A DNA stretch of 64,000 nucleotides from Eubacterium maltosivorans (GTDB taxonomy: Bacteria > Bacillota > Clostridia > Eubacteriales > Eubacteriaceae). Numbering within the stretch: the stretch's first letter is position 1; each line of letters starts with the position of its first letter. The translations under genes and the position numbers were made by a program. The DNA lies in contig NZ_CP029487.1 of NCBI RefSeq assembly GCF_002441855.2, forward strand, positions 3,224,001 to 3,288,000, read 5' to 3'. Positions 32,545-40,751 of this stretch are shown in pieces. The notes under the pieces were generated by a model. It was not told the DNA's origin. It made no database searches and saw only the letters and a list, made by a program, of their open reading frames with translations.

Positions 32545-33486
32545 ATGGAAGATAAAAATCTGTATATCAAGATCGCGCACTGGTATTATACCTTAGGCAT
32601 GACGCAGGATGAGATCGCAAAGCGGCTTTCTTTTACAAGACAGCGTGTGAATCGGATCATCAGCTCCCTGAGGGATATGGGCATTGTCACCATAAAGGTT
32701 AACGGCTATGCTCAGGGAAATGTAGCGTATGAAGGGGCGATCGAGGAACATTTTGGTTTAAAAAGAGTAATCATTGCGGAATCGTATGATGGTGAGAGCA
32801 ATTATCTGCCGTCGCTTGCAAATACGGCATCTCAGTATTTGGAGGATTACCTTCAGCCGGGTATGAGCATTGGGGTATCCTGGGGGGAAACGCTGGCGGC
32901 AACCATTTCGAACCTTTCTTTTAAAAGGCGGAGTGAGTGCACAGTGGTGCAGATGGTCGGAGCGCAAAACATTGACATGGATATGTTAAAGTCGGATGAA
33001 ATCGCCCGGTCGCTGGCAGATAAGCTGGACAGTGTGTGTTATATGCTTTACGCGCCAGTTGTTGTCGATCACGCGGAGACAAAGAGAATGCTAATGGAAG
33101 AGCGGACCATTCAAAAGTCCTATGAGCTCATGAGGCGCTGTGATGTGGCGCTCTTTGGGATCGGGCAGGTGAGCCGGGAGTCTACCATGTGTAAGCGTGG
33201 TCTGCTGAAGGTCGAGGACATTGACCGGCTGAGGCAGGACGGTTTTATTGGAGATGTCTGTGTGAATCCAGTAACCATTGATGGCCGCTGGCAGGATTGT
33301 TTTATCCGTGACCGTGTTATCAGCGCGAATATGGACATTCTGAAAAATATTCCGAATGTTGTGGCCATAGCTGGTGGGGAAGATAAGACCGAAGCTATCA
33401 TCGGCTGTTTGGCCTCTGGGGTCATCGACACACTCATCACCACCGATATGACAGCAGAACGCATTGTGAGAACTCTTAGTTTGTAA
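32545..33486 (+). CDS. SorC/DeoR-type sugar-binding transcriptional regulator
   Basis: A 313-residue regulator. The N-terminal helix-turn-helix reads YYTLGMTQDEIAKRLSF then TRQRVNRIISSLRDMGIV, exactly the SorC/LsrR layout. The large C-terminal sugar-phosphate-binding domain shows GVSWGETLAA (about residue 110), ALFGIGQV (about 205) and VVAIAGGEDKTEAIIGCL (about 275-292), typical of the NagB-like effector fold. The ATG at 32545 with TTGGAGG upstream is preferred to the longer frame. It sits between the two kinase genes and should respond to a phosphorylated sugar made by them, with the ACAAATGTA boxes as likely targets. Confidence 0.92.
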   Translation: MEDKNLYIKIAHWYYTLGMTQDEIAKRLSFTRQRVNRIISSLRDMGIVTIKVNGYAQGNVAYEGAIEEHFGLKRVIIAESYDGESNYLPSLANTASQYLEDYLQPGMSIGVSWGETLAATISNLSFKRRSECTVVQMVGAQNIDMDMLKSDEIARSLADKLDSVCYMLYAPVVVDHAETKRMLMEERTIQKSYELMRRCDVALFGIGQVSRESTMCKRGLLKVEDIDRLRQDGFIGDVCVNPVTIDGRWQDCFIRDRVISANMDILKNIPNVVAIAGGEDKTEAIIGCLASGVIDTLITTDMTAERIVRTLSL

Positions 33487-33593
33487 AACTGGTTTGAACC
33501 ACCTTGTGGTTTAGATAGATAAGTCAACGGCCGCATTGTGACAACAAGGGGGACGCCGTTGTCTGAAAAAACTATGATTCTCGGAGGGAAAAC

Positions 33594-35126
33594 ATGAAGT
33601 ATATTATCGGCATTGATGCGGGGACATCGAATGTAAAGGCAGTTTTGTTTGATGTGGACGGCAATGAAATTTTAGTCGAAACTTTGGAAAACGAGCCCAT
33701 TTATATCGGTGATACAGATGTAGAGCAAAACATGAATATTTTGTGGGAAAAGGTTGCTCTTTGTATCAAAATGATCATGGAAAACGGACCGGCAAAGGCA
33801 GACGATATTCTGGGTATCGGCGTCACCGGCCAGGGCGAGGGTATCTGGCTCATGGATGAAAACGGTGAACCCGTACAGGATGCGATTCTGTGGTGTGACG
33901 GCCGCGCTGCCGATGAAGTCGCCAAGGTGACAGAGGATGATCCAAAGCTCGGCGAAATGATTTTCAAAACAACCGGGACACCGCCGCTGACAGGAACACA
34001 GCTGATGCTGCTGAAGTGGATGAAAAACAACCGCAAGGAAGTACTGGACAGAGCGAAAACCATGTTCTTCTGTAAGGACTGGGTGCGTTATAAGCTGACT
34101 GGTATCATCAATGGCGATATGAGTGACACAGGAACATCTTTAATGGACGCAGAAAAAGGTGAAGTGGCAGTGGATTTGTTAAAGGCACTGGATCTGGGCG
34201 AGTATGCAGATCTGATCGCTCCAGTGGTTATTTCCAACAAAATCGTCGGTAATGTTCTTGACGGTGTCGCGAAGGATCTTGGCCTTAATCCAGAGACGCC
34301 GGTCGTAGCGGGAGCCATCGATGTTGTCGCCGCTGCGGTGGGGATCGGAGCCGTAGAAGACAAGGACATCTGCGTTATCTTAGGCACTACCTGCGCCAAT
34401 GAAATCTTCATGAAAAAGGAAGACTGCGAATTTGGCAAGGAGGGAACCCGCCTTGAAAAGCATGCGGTGGGCGATCTGTTTGTCAATCTGATGCCAACCA
34501 TGAACGGAACACCGAACATCGACTGGGTGCTCAACGAAATTGCTCTGACTAAGGATTTTTCTAAGGTCGATATCATGATCAAGGACGTTCCGGCCGGCAG
34601 CGGCGGCGTGATTTACCATCCCTACATCAGTGCAGCGGGTGAACGTGCTCCGTTTTATCACCCGCACGCCAAGGCGAACTTCTTTGGTATCAGCGCAAAC
34701 ACCAAGCGTGCAGATTTAGTTCATGCGGTTTACGAAGGCATCACCCTTTCCATTAAAGACTGCCTGCAGGGCGCGGATAGAAACAGCAAAATTTTTATTG
34801 CCGGCGGGGGAGCCAAGAGCTCGATCTGGGCGCAGATGATCTCAGACGTCACTGGTATGGAAGTTGTTGTTTCTGCTGGAAACGAGTTTGGTGCCAAAGG
34901 AGTTGCCATGATGGTAGGACTTGCGGTAGGCGAATATGAAAGCTATACCGATGCGGCCCGAAGAACCTGCAAATCCGAGCGTATTTACCGTCCGAGACCA
35001 GACCAGAATGCGATTTACGAAGATATTTACACATTGTATAAGGGCATCCGTATTGCCTGCGAAAGCCTGTGGACAGCCCGTGCCGATGTGATGAAAACCA
35101 TCAGTAAACGTACTCGTGAAAACTAG
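33594..35126 (+). CDS. FGGY-family carbohydrate kinase (second)
   Basis: A 510-residue paralogue of the first kinase, with IIGIDAGTSNVKAVLFDVDG at the start, GVTGQGEGIWLMDENG and ILWCDGRAADE (about residues 75-105), CVILGTTCANE (about 262) and AGGGAKSSIWAQMISDVTG (about 402). It heads the run of catabolic genes: the dehydrogenase start is only 22 bases past its stop. CGGAGGG precedes the ATG. The leader 33487-33593 has two small dyads (AACCACCTTGTGGTT and CAACGGC/GCCGTTG) but no clear promoter, so it may be read through from the regulator. Two kinases in one cluster suggest two related sugars or one sugar with two control modes. Confidence 0.88.
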   Translation: MKYIIGIDAGTSNVKAVLFDVDGNEILVETLENEPIYIGDTDVEQNMNILWEKVALCIKMIMENGPAKADDILGIGVTGQGEGIWLMDENGEPVQDAILWCDGRAADEVAKVTEDDPKLGEMIFKTTGTPPLTGTQLMLLKWMKNNRKEVLDRAKTMFFCKDWVRYKLTGIINGDMSDTGTSLMDAEKGEVAVDLLKALDLGEYADLIAPVVISNKIVGNVLDGVAKDLGLNPETPVVAGAIDVVAAAVGIGAVEDKDICVILGTTCANEIFMKKEDCEFGKEGTRLEKHAVGDLFVNLMPTMNGTPNIDWVLNEIALTKDFSKVDIMIKDVPAGSGGVIYHPYISAAGERAPFYHPHAKANFFGISANTKRADLVHAVYEGITLSIKDCLQGADRNSKIFIAGGGAKSSIWAQMISDVTGMEVVVSAGNEFGAKGVAMMVGLAVGEYESYTDAARRTCKSERIYRPRPDQNAIYEDIYTLYKGIRIACESLWTARADVMKTISKRTREN

Positions 35127-35148
35127 AGACAGAAAGAAGGATAACACA

Positions 35149-36183
35149 ATGAAAATTTTTTTTACTGCAGAATATGATGAAGAACAGTTAAAGCCATTAT
35201 ACGAAATGGGCGAAGTGGTAAAGGATGGCTGGGCCATTGGCCTGCCAAAAATGCCGGAGGAGGAGCTGATGGAGAAATCCGCCGACGCGGACATTATCAT
35301 CACAAGCTATGATGATATTACCCGAGCGGTCATCGAAAATGCCCCGAACCTCAAGCTTATCGCCTGTACACGAGCCACTCCTGTCAATGTTGATATGGCT
35401 GCAGCAAAAGAACGAGGTATCCCTGTTATCTATACACCAGGACGTAATTCTGACACCACGGCAGAGATGACTGTAGGTCTCATACTCTCCATCGCCAGAA
35501 AGATCCCAATGGCTTACAAGGCATTGAAAGAAGGTAAATTTACCGCAGACCCCAATGCCCAGAAAGTGACTAAGGAAGGGTTAAAGGTCGATATGGTTTG
35601 GGATATGGAACCCGGTTCACCTTATATGGTCTTTAAGGGGACTCAACTCCATGGCAAAACCCTGGGAATCGTGGGTTACGGCAGTATCGGCCGTCGTGTA
35701 GGCAAAATTGCCCGCGCTTTTGGTATGGAACTGTTGATTTATGACCCGTTTCTCTGTCCTATTGATCTGGAGGAAGTCGGCGTTAAAAAAGCAGAAAAAT
35801 TGGAAGATCTGATGAAAAACGCTGATTTTATTACTTGCCATATGAAGATTACTCCGGAAACTACTGGTATTATCAGTCGTGAAATGATTGCTCTCATGAA
35901 ACCGACCGCTTATTTTATCAACAGCTCCAGAGGCGCAATTCTTGACGAGGAAGCCCTGATCGACGCACTCCGGGAAAAGCGGATTGCCGGCGCTGCCTTC
36001 GATGTCTATGCTAAGGAGCCTATTGCCAGCAACCATCCATATATCACTGAACTCGACAATGTGGTCATTACACCCCATATTGCCGGTGCTACCGACGACG
36101 TCCTTATTAATCATACCAAACAGATTGTCGCCGATGTAAAGCGCTTTTCAGAAGGCCGAAGAATGTTGTACGAATACCGTTAG
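35149..36183 (+). CDS. D-isomer-specific 2-hydroxyacid dehydrogenase
   Basis: A 344-residue NAD(P)-dependent dehydrogenase of the PGDH/glyoxylate reductase superfamily. The Rossmann motif GIVGYGSIGRRVGKIARAF lies at about residues 177-195. The catalytic arginine is in FINSSRGAILDE, the glutamate region is at AFDVYAKEPI, and the histidine is in VVITPHIAGAT. The substrate-binding half begins KIFFTAEYDEEQL and is not diagnostic. It would reduce or oxidise a 2-keto/2-hydroxy acid. In a kinase-aldolase cluster it may handle the aldehyde- or acid-level product after aldol cleavage, which is inference. The ATG at 35149 follows AGAAAGAAGG. Confidence 0.9.
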   Translation: MKIFFTAEYDEEQLKPLYEMGEVVKDGWAIGLPKMPEEELMEKSADADIIITSYDDITRAVIENAPNLKLIACTRATPVNVDMAAAKERGIPVIYTPGRNSDTTAEMTVGLILSIARKIPMAYKALKEGKFTADPNAQKVTKEGLKVDMVWDMEPGSPYMVFKGTQLHGKTLGIVGYGSIGRRVGKIARAFGMELLIYDPFLCPIDLEEVGVKKAEKLEDLMKNADFITCHMKITPETTGIISREMIALMKPTAYFINSSRGAILDEEALIDALREKRIAGAAFDVYAKEPIASNHPYITELDNVVITPHIAGATDDVLINHTKQIVADVKRFSEGRRMLYEYR

Positions 36184-36232
36184 GGCTGGAAAGATAAACC
36201 TGAAAAAATATATAATAAAGAGGAGATTAAAA

Positions 36233-36895
36233 ATGTTACTGCAAAAAGAAAGAGAAGACGTTGTTAAATACTGCCAGATGTTGATTACCCACGGATTAAC
36301 CAAGGGGACTGGAGGAAACATCAGTATTTTAAACCGGGAAGAAGGTCTGTTTGCCATCAGTCCAAGCGGCATTGACTATTTTGAAACTGAGCCCGAAGAT
36401 ATTGTTGTCATGAATCTGAAGGGTGAGATTGTGGACGGTGACCGTAAGCCCTCCAGCGAGCACGAGCTCCACCGTATCTTTTATACTGACCGCGACGATA
36501 TTGCCGCAGTGGTGCATACCCACTCAGTTTACAGTACTGTTCTGGCAACCTTGAGAGAAGGATTGCCGGCTTCCAGCTATTTGGTCGCATTCTCCGGCTA
36601 TGATGTCCGTTGTGCTGAATACGCCTCCTACGGCTCAATGGAACTGGCTAAAAATACCTTCGAAGCCATGAAAGAACGCAATGCCGCTTTTATGGCTAAC
36701 CACGGTCTTATCGCCGGAGGCGGCGATATCCTCAATGCTTTCAATATTGTGGAACAGATCGAACAGTGCGCGGAAGTCTATGTTAAAGCAAGAGCTATTG
36801 GTACGCCGGTGCTTTTGGACCACGACGAAATGACCCGCATGATTGACAGCTTTAATAACTCTTACGGCCAGCGTAAAGCTAAAAAGGATCTCTAA
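36233..36895 (+). CDS. Class II aldolase, L-fuculose-phosphate-aldolase-like
   Basis: A 220-residue zinc-dependent class II aldolase of the FucA/AraD family. It has the substrate loop GTGGNISILN (about residues 25-34), the catalytic glutamate in KPSSEHELH (about 75), the zinc-binding HTH in VVHTHSVYS (about 95), and the third histidine in MANHGLIAGG (about 155). All active-site residues are present, so an active retro-aldol enzyme splitting a ketose 1-phosphate into dihydroxyacetone phosphate and an aldehyde is expected. AGAGGAG precedes the ATG, 50 bases after the dehydrogenase stop. It differs clearly from the two aldolase paralogues that follow and ends at a terminator. Confidence 0.9.
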   Translation: MLLQKEREDVVKYCQMLITHGLTKGTGGNISILNREEGLFAISPSGIDYFETEPEDIVVMNLKGEIVDGDRKPSSEHELHRIFYTDRDDIAAVVHTHSVYSTVLATLREGLPASSYLVAFSGYDVRCAEYASYGSMELAKNTFEAMKERNAAFMANHGLIAGGGDILNAFNIVEQIEQCAEVYVKARAIGTPVLLDHDEMTRMIDSFNNSYGQRKAKKDL

Positions 36896-36940
36896 TAACC
36901 AAAGTCATGTGACTATTTTCTGAAATGAATAAACCCCATC

Positions 36941-36982
36941 AAAACCCGGAGACAGCAGATTGGCCTCCGGGTTTTCCTTTTT
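36941..36982 (+). terminator. Terminator/attenuator before the second aldolase
   Basis: AAAACCCGGAG (36941-36951) pairs perfectly with CTCCGGGTTTT (36965-36975), then CCTTTTT. It resembles the hairpin at 37748-37775 in sequence (both contain ACCCGGAGACA) and in position before an aldolase gene. Confidence 0.85.
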
Positions 36983-37010
36983 GGAAACTGGGGAAGAAAG
37001 GAAGAACAAG

Positions 37011-37664
37011 ATGAAATACATGGAAATAAGGCAGGCCATCATCGATGCCTGCCTGTGGCTCCAGGATACCGGCATGGTCATCGGTACCTGGGGAAATGTG
37101 AGTGTGCGCCTGGATGATGGCACGATCATGGTGACACCCAGCAAAATCGACTACGAGGACTTGACACCAGCGGACATGGTGATTGTGGATATGGCGGGCA
37201 GCAAGCTTGAGGGCGAACACAGCCCCACCTCTGAGATGCACGTACACCGGCTTATTTATGTCAACCGGCCCGACGTGGGCGCAGTGGTTCACTGCCACCC
37301 CATCTATGCCTCAGCCATGTGTGCGGCGGACCACGGTATTCCTGTCATTTTTGAGGAAATGAGCCAGATGATCGGCGGGGAAATCCCCATCACAGCTGAA
37401 TATGTGAACGCCGGACAGCATGTGCGTCTGGGAGAGGTGACAGCCGAAGCACTCGGCGATAAAAACGCTGTCCTGATCCGCAATCATGCCCCTGTTTGTG
37501 TAGGGCGTGACCTCAAAGAGGCGCTCACCTGCTCGCTGGTAACTGAGAAGGCAGCCAAGTGCTATCTGGCGCTTAAGGGCGGTGTGGAGATCACCACTAT
37601 TCCAGAGGATATGGTTAAGGCAGAACGTCACCGATTCCTTTACAGCTACGGTCACGAGCAGTAA
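37011..37664 (+). CDS. Class II aldolase/adducin-family protein (second, zinc ligands intact)
   Basis: A 217-residue class II aldolase of a different branch from the first. It has GTWGNVSVRLDDGTIMVTPS (about residues 25-44), the glutamate in PTSEMHVHRLIY (about 75), the intact zinc pair in AVVHCHPIYASAM (about 95), and the third ligand in LIRNHAPVCVG (about 158). An insertion EEMSQMIGGEIPITAEY differs from FucA. It should be an active zinc lyase or epimerase on a sugar phosphate. The ATG at 37011 follows GAAAGGAAG; the longer frame from 36960 lies inside the terminator. It is about two-thirds identical by eye to the next gene, a tandem duplicate. Confidence 0.88.
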   Translation: MKYMEIRQAIIDACLWLQDTGMVIGTWGNVSVRLDDGTIMVTPSKIDYEDLTPADMVIVDMAGSKLEGEHSPTSEMHVHRLIYVNRPDVGAVVHCHPIYASAMCAADHGIPVIFEEMSQMIGGEIPITAEYVNAGQHVRLGEVTAEALGDKNAVLIRNHAPVCVGRDLKEALTCSLVTEKAAKCYLALKGGVEITTIPEDMVKAERHRFLYSYGHEQ

Positions 37665-37700
37665 GAAGGAATGAAAGTCTTAAGAACCTTAAAAGTTTAG

Positions 37701-37729
37701 TTGATGAATTCTCCTTAAAAGAGTATAAT
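37701..37729 (+). promoter_or_regulatory. Promoter before the third aldolase
   Basis: TTGATG (37701-37706), 17 bases, consensus TATAAT (37724-37729). Transcription would run straight into the hairpin at 37748-37775. Confidence 0.8.
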
Positions 37730-37747
37730 AACATTTAAACAAACCTT

Positions 37748-37779
37748 ACCCGGAGACATAATCCTGTCTTCGGGTTTTC
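37748..37779 (+). terminator. Leader hairpin/attenuator before the third aldolase
   Basis: ACCCGGAGACA (37748-37758) pairs with TGTCTTCGGGT (37765-37775) with one wobble, loop TAATCC, followed by TTTCC. It lies downstream of a promoter and upstream of the gene, so it can act as an attenuator. Confidence 0.7.
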
Positions 37780-37834
37780 CTGAATCTGGAATGAAAAGGT
37801 TATCCTGCTTTTAAATGTGTGAAAGGAGAATGTT

Positions 37835-38497
37835 ATGGAATACGCAAAAGAAAGAAAAGCCATTGTGGATGCCTGCCGATGGCTGGAAGCCAACGAAATG
37901 GTCATTGGCACCTGGGGCAATGTGAGCATGCGCCTGGGTGAAGGAAAGCTGCTGGTTACCCCGAGCCGGGTGTCTTTTACGGATATTTACCCCGAGGATC
38001 TGGTGGTGGTAAACGCCGAGGGCTGTAAGGTAGAGGGTGTCTGGTATCCGAGCTCCGAGGTCCATATTCACCGTCTGATTTACGAAAGACGTGAAGACGT
38101 CAATGCCATTATTCAATGCTACCCCACCTACGCCTCAGCCATGTGCGCTTCTCAGCAGGGGATTCCCCCAATTTTTGAGGAAATGAGCCAGCTCATCGGC
38201 GGCGGTATTCCAGTAACACCTGAATACATTAATGCCGGGCAGCACCGGCGGCTGGCCGAGGCTGTTATTGAAACCATTGGTCAGAAGAATGCAATCCTTA
38301 TCCGGAATCATGCGCCCATGTGCTTTGGCCGCGATATGACCGAGGCCCTCACCTGCTGTAAGGTCACCGAGAAGGCCGCTAAATCTTATCTGGCACTCAA
38401 GGGCGGTGTGGACGTGGCCGTAATCCCTGACGAGATGGTCGCAGCCGAACGCGAGCGCTACCTGAATAAGTATGGGCATGAGGGATGTGAAGAATAA
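37835..38497 (+). CDS. Class II aldolase paralogue lacking two zinc-binding histidines
   Basis: A 220-residue tandem duplicate of the second aldolase: GTWGNVSMRLGEGKLLVTPS, the glutamate in PSSEVHIHRLIY, the insertion EEMSQLIGGGIPVTPEY, and LIRNHAPMCFG with the third ligand. The key HCHP zinc motif, however, reads AIIQCYPTYASAM, so both histidines are replaced (by Gln and Tyr). In known class II aldolases these bind the zinc that activates the enolate. Loss predicts an inactive or altered protein, perhaps a regulatory or binding partner of its neighbour. GAAAGGAG precedes the ATG. The frame is intact and well conserved elsewhere, so it is not a decaying pseudogene. Confidence 0.85.
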   Translation: MEYAKERKAIVDACRWLEANEMVIGTWGNVSMRLGEGKLLVTPSRVSFTDIYPEDLVVVNAEGCKVEGVWYPSSEVHIHRLIYERREDVNAIIQCYPTYASAMCASQQGIPPIFEEMSQLIGGGIPVTPEYINAGQHRRLAEAVIETIGQKNAILIRNHAPMCFGRDMTEALTCCKVTEKAAKSYLALKGGVDVAVIPDEMVAAERERYLNKYGHEGCEE

Positions 38498-38501
38498 ACG
38501 T

Positions 38502-38531
38502 AAAAAAAGGACTGGTGTCAGTCCTTTTTTT
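38502..38531. terminator. Bidirectional terminator after the aldolase run
   Basis: AAAAAAAGGACTG (38502-38514) pairs perfectly with CAGTCCTTTTTTT (38519-38531) around GTGT. It separates the aldolases from the converging acetyltransferase gene. Confidence 0.9.
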
Positions 38532-39231
38532 ATTTCGTGTTTCCCAGTCGTTCAATAACTGTACGGGCCGCATCGCCAAGCCATTTCTTTTCGAGAACGG
38601 CGTCAATATGGCCGTTGATCAGTTCGGGCAGAAATTCACGGATCTCCTCGTCGGGGAGATCCCACCATTTCAGTGCCATGAGTTTCTCAATGGTGTCATC
38701 ATCAAAACGCTTACGGATGGGCCTGGCTGGGTCGCCGGCTACCACTGTGTAGGGCGGGACGTCTTTTGTCACGACGCTGCGGGTACCGATAATGGCGCCG
38801 TCACCAATGTGTACACCCGGCATGATCACGCTGTTGTACCCGATCCACACATCGTTGCCCACGATCGTCGGCCCTTTGAGGGTACAGACCTTGTCATCGG
38901 AGAAAAAACTTTCGTCCAATGCCCAGTGAGCATTCACAATGGGGAAGGGATAGTTGGCCAGAGAATCAAAGTTATGGTTGGCCAGGGGACAGATAAAGGT
39001 CGTGCCTGAAGCCAGCGAACAGTATTTCCCGATAATAATCTTATCCTGGTGGAACTCGGGAAAGTGGTACAATACGTTGTTTTTTACAAAATCCCGAGGG
39101 TCATTCTTTTCATCATGATAATAGGTATGTTCCCCCACCTGAATATCGGGGTCATCAATGACATTTTTCAGATAAACCACCGTGGGATCGTCGTCATTGA
39201 GATAGATTCGCTGATCGTTGTCCTTGCGCAT
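38530..39231 (-). CDS. CatB-related (Vat-like) hexapeptide O-acetyltransferase
   Basis: A 233-residue left-handed beta-helix acetyltransferase. Hexapeptide repeats are clear in IIIGKYCSLASGTTFICPLANHNF (first part near residue 70) and IVGNDVWIGYNSVIMPGVHIGDGAIIGTRSVV (first part near 130), with the catalytic-type histidine in ANHNF. The layout matches the xenobiotic acetyltransferase group that includes CatB and the streptogramin-A enzymes (Vat). Many relatives acetylate sugars or are of unknown role, so antibiotic resistance should not be assumed. The ATG at 39231 is preferred, with AGGAG 8 bases upstream. It is a single gene converging on the aldolase cluster. Confidence 0.85.
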   Translation of the reverse strand: MRKDNDQRIYLNDDDPTVVYLKNVIDDPDIQVGEHTYYHDEKNDPRDFVKNNVLYHFPEFHQDKIIIGKYCSLASGTTFICPLANHNFDSLANYPFPIVNAHWALDESFFSDDKVCTLKGPTIVGNDVWIGYNSVIMPGVHIGDGAIIGTRSVVTKDVPPYTVVAGDPARPIRKRFDDDTIEKLMALKWWDLPDEEIREFLPELINGHIDAVLEKKWLGDAARTVIERLGNTK

Positions 39232-39495
39232 TTTATACACTCCTGTAAATTCAAAATATCTTACGATACTATTATATCAAAAACTTACAGCTTTGGACAG
39301 ATGCTGTTCGATTTTTCCTGACAGAGAGCAAGAAATGACAACTAACTTTCTTCTAAAGCTAAAAGCATAAAGAAAAAAGCAGGTAGCTCTTAAGATGTGG
39401 GAAAAGCCTTTTTATGGGTAAGTAATACATAGGATATTTTAATGTATTATAAAATTTTGGAGATTTTCCCATTGTATTCATAGAAAGGAATCAGC

Positions 39496-40686
39496 ATGAA
39501 AAAAATAACGGGCACTCTGACAGTCCTTCTCATGGTCATATTATTTTCGTTTTCACCCGTTTGGGCGGCCCAGGGGGCAGAAACAAAGCCCACGCCCACT
39601 GCGCCGGCAAAAACAGATACCATAAAGCCGGCGGACAAATCGGAGCCTGCTGATAAAGGCAGCAGCGAGTCCGCTGACAAGATGGAACCGGACAGCTCGG
39701 CGGCTGTGGAGAAGGCAGCAGTTCTGAAGTCAGGAAACTATTATACCTTTAAGCTGCCGGAAAGCGTGATCATCACCGAGGAGCTGTCATTGCCTCTGAC
39801 CGATAAAAACGGTAAGCTTTACGGCACCGTTTATGTGGGCACCGATGGTGTGGCCGTCATTGCCCTGAGTGAGGAGGCTGCCGGTGATGCCGAGGTGACG
39901 GACCGGTTGGAAGCAGCTGGAGCCGAGCCGGCTGTTGTCCAGACGCTCGGAACCCAAACCGGCCCCCGGGGCAGTGTTGTTTTCAAAAAACAGGACGAAA
40001 ACGGCAATGGCCTGGAGGGGGCACGGTTCGAGGTTTTAAAAACAGATGAAAACAACCGGACCGTAGCCGCTGTTACCTCAGGCGCAGACGGTAGCGTCCG
40101 CTGTGACGGCCTTGAGCCAGGAACCTATCGGGCGGTTGAAACTGAGGCACCCGGCGGCTTTCTGCGAAACCGCGAGGTCATGGATTTCACCATTTCCGAT
40201 TCGGCACAGACTCAACCTGTTGTGGTGGATCTGGGGGTACATATAAGCTACCAGGGACGCCTGTCAATCTTAAAAATGGACGAAGAACGGAACCCGCTGG
40301 CAGGGGCTAGCTTTAAAATTCTGGATGCCAATGGCTATACGCTCCAGAAGGATATGGTCACCGATTCAGACGGCAGGATCTGGGTCAGCAATCTGGCGCC
40401 CGGGCGCTATCAGGTCATGGAAACCGAAGCGCCCTCAGGTTATCATCTGGACGCCACCCCGGTGAGCTTTGAGGTGGCATCAGAGGCAGAAGGCGAGCCC
40501 ACAGCGATGGAGGTTAAGGCCGTCAATGTCAGACGCTCGTCCAAGCTTAAGTATTCTACGGGTACGGCGTCTCCCAATGCGGATACAGGTGTAGACAGCA
40601 TGGATTTCCTTGGCCTTGGGTTTGTTGCCATTGCGGCGGTCATTGCCGCAGGGGTGATGGTTTACCAGAAAACAAAGCATAAATAA
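39496..40686 (+). CDS. Secreted SpaA/Cna-B-type surface protein
   Basis: A 396-residue envelope protein. A signal peptide (MKKITGTLTVLLMVILF, cleavage near VWA-AQ) is followed by a low-complexity linker rich in P, T, A and D with repeats of PADKSEPADK (about residues 30-70). Two SpaA-like prealbumin domains come next (VVFKKQDENGNGLEGARFEV and SILKMDEERNPLAGASFKIL, each ending in a tip strand with ETEAPGG or ETEAPSG). The Lys of the first strand and the Glu of ETEAP are the usual isopeptide partners. A membrane helix (FLGLGFVAIAAVIAAGVMVY) and KTKHK end the chain. The segment SPNADTG before it is at best a degenerate sortase motif. Likely role: surface adhesion or fibre subunit. Confidence 0.85.
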   Translation: MKKITGTLTVLLMVILFSFSPVWAAQGAETKPTPTAPAKTDTIKPADKSEPADKGSSESADKMEPDSSAAVEKAAVLKSGNYYTFKLPESVIITEELSLPLTDKNGKLYGTVYVGTDGVAVIALSEEAAGDAEVTDRLEAAGAEPAVVQTLGTQTGPRGSVVFKKQDENGNGLEGARFEVLKTDENNRTVAAVTSGADGSVRCDGLEPGTYRAVETEAPGGFLRNREVMDFTISDSAQTQPVVVDLGVHISYQGRLSILKMDEERNPLAGASFKILDANGYTLQKDMVTDSDGRIWVSNLAPGRYQVMETEAPSGYHLDATPVSFEVASEAEGEPTAMEVKAVNVRRSSKLKYSTGTASPNADTGVDSMDFLGLGFVAIAAVIAAGVMVYQKTKHK

Positions 40687-40751
40687 AGTAAAACAAAGCG
40701 TAAAATTTAATTTTTCTTCCTATTTATATTAGGGGCTGAATTAGCACTTTA

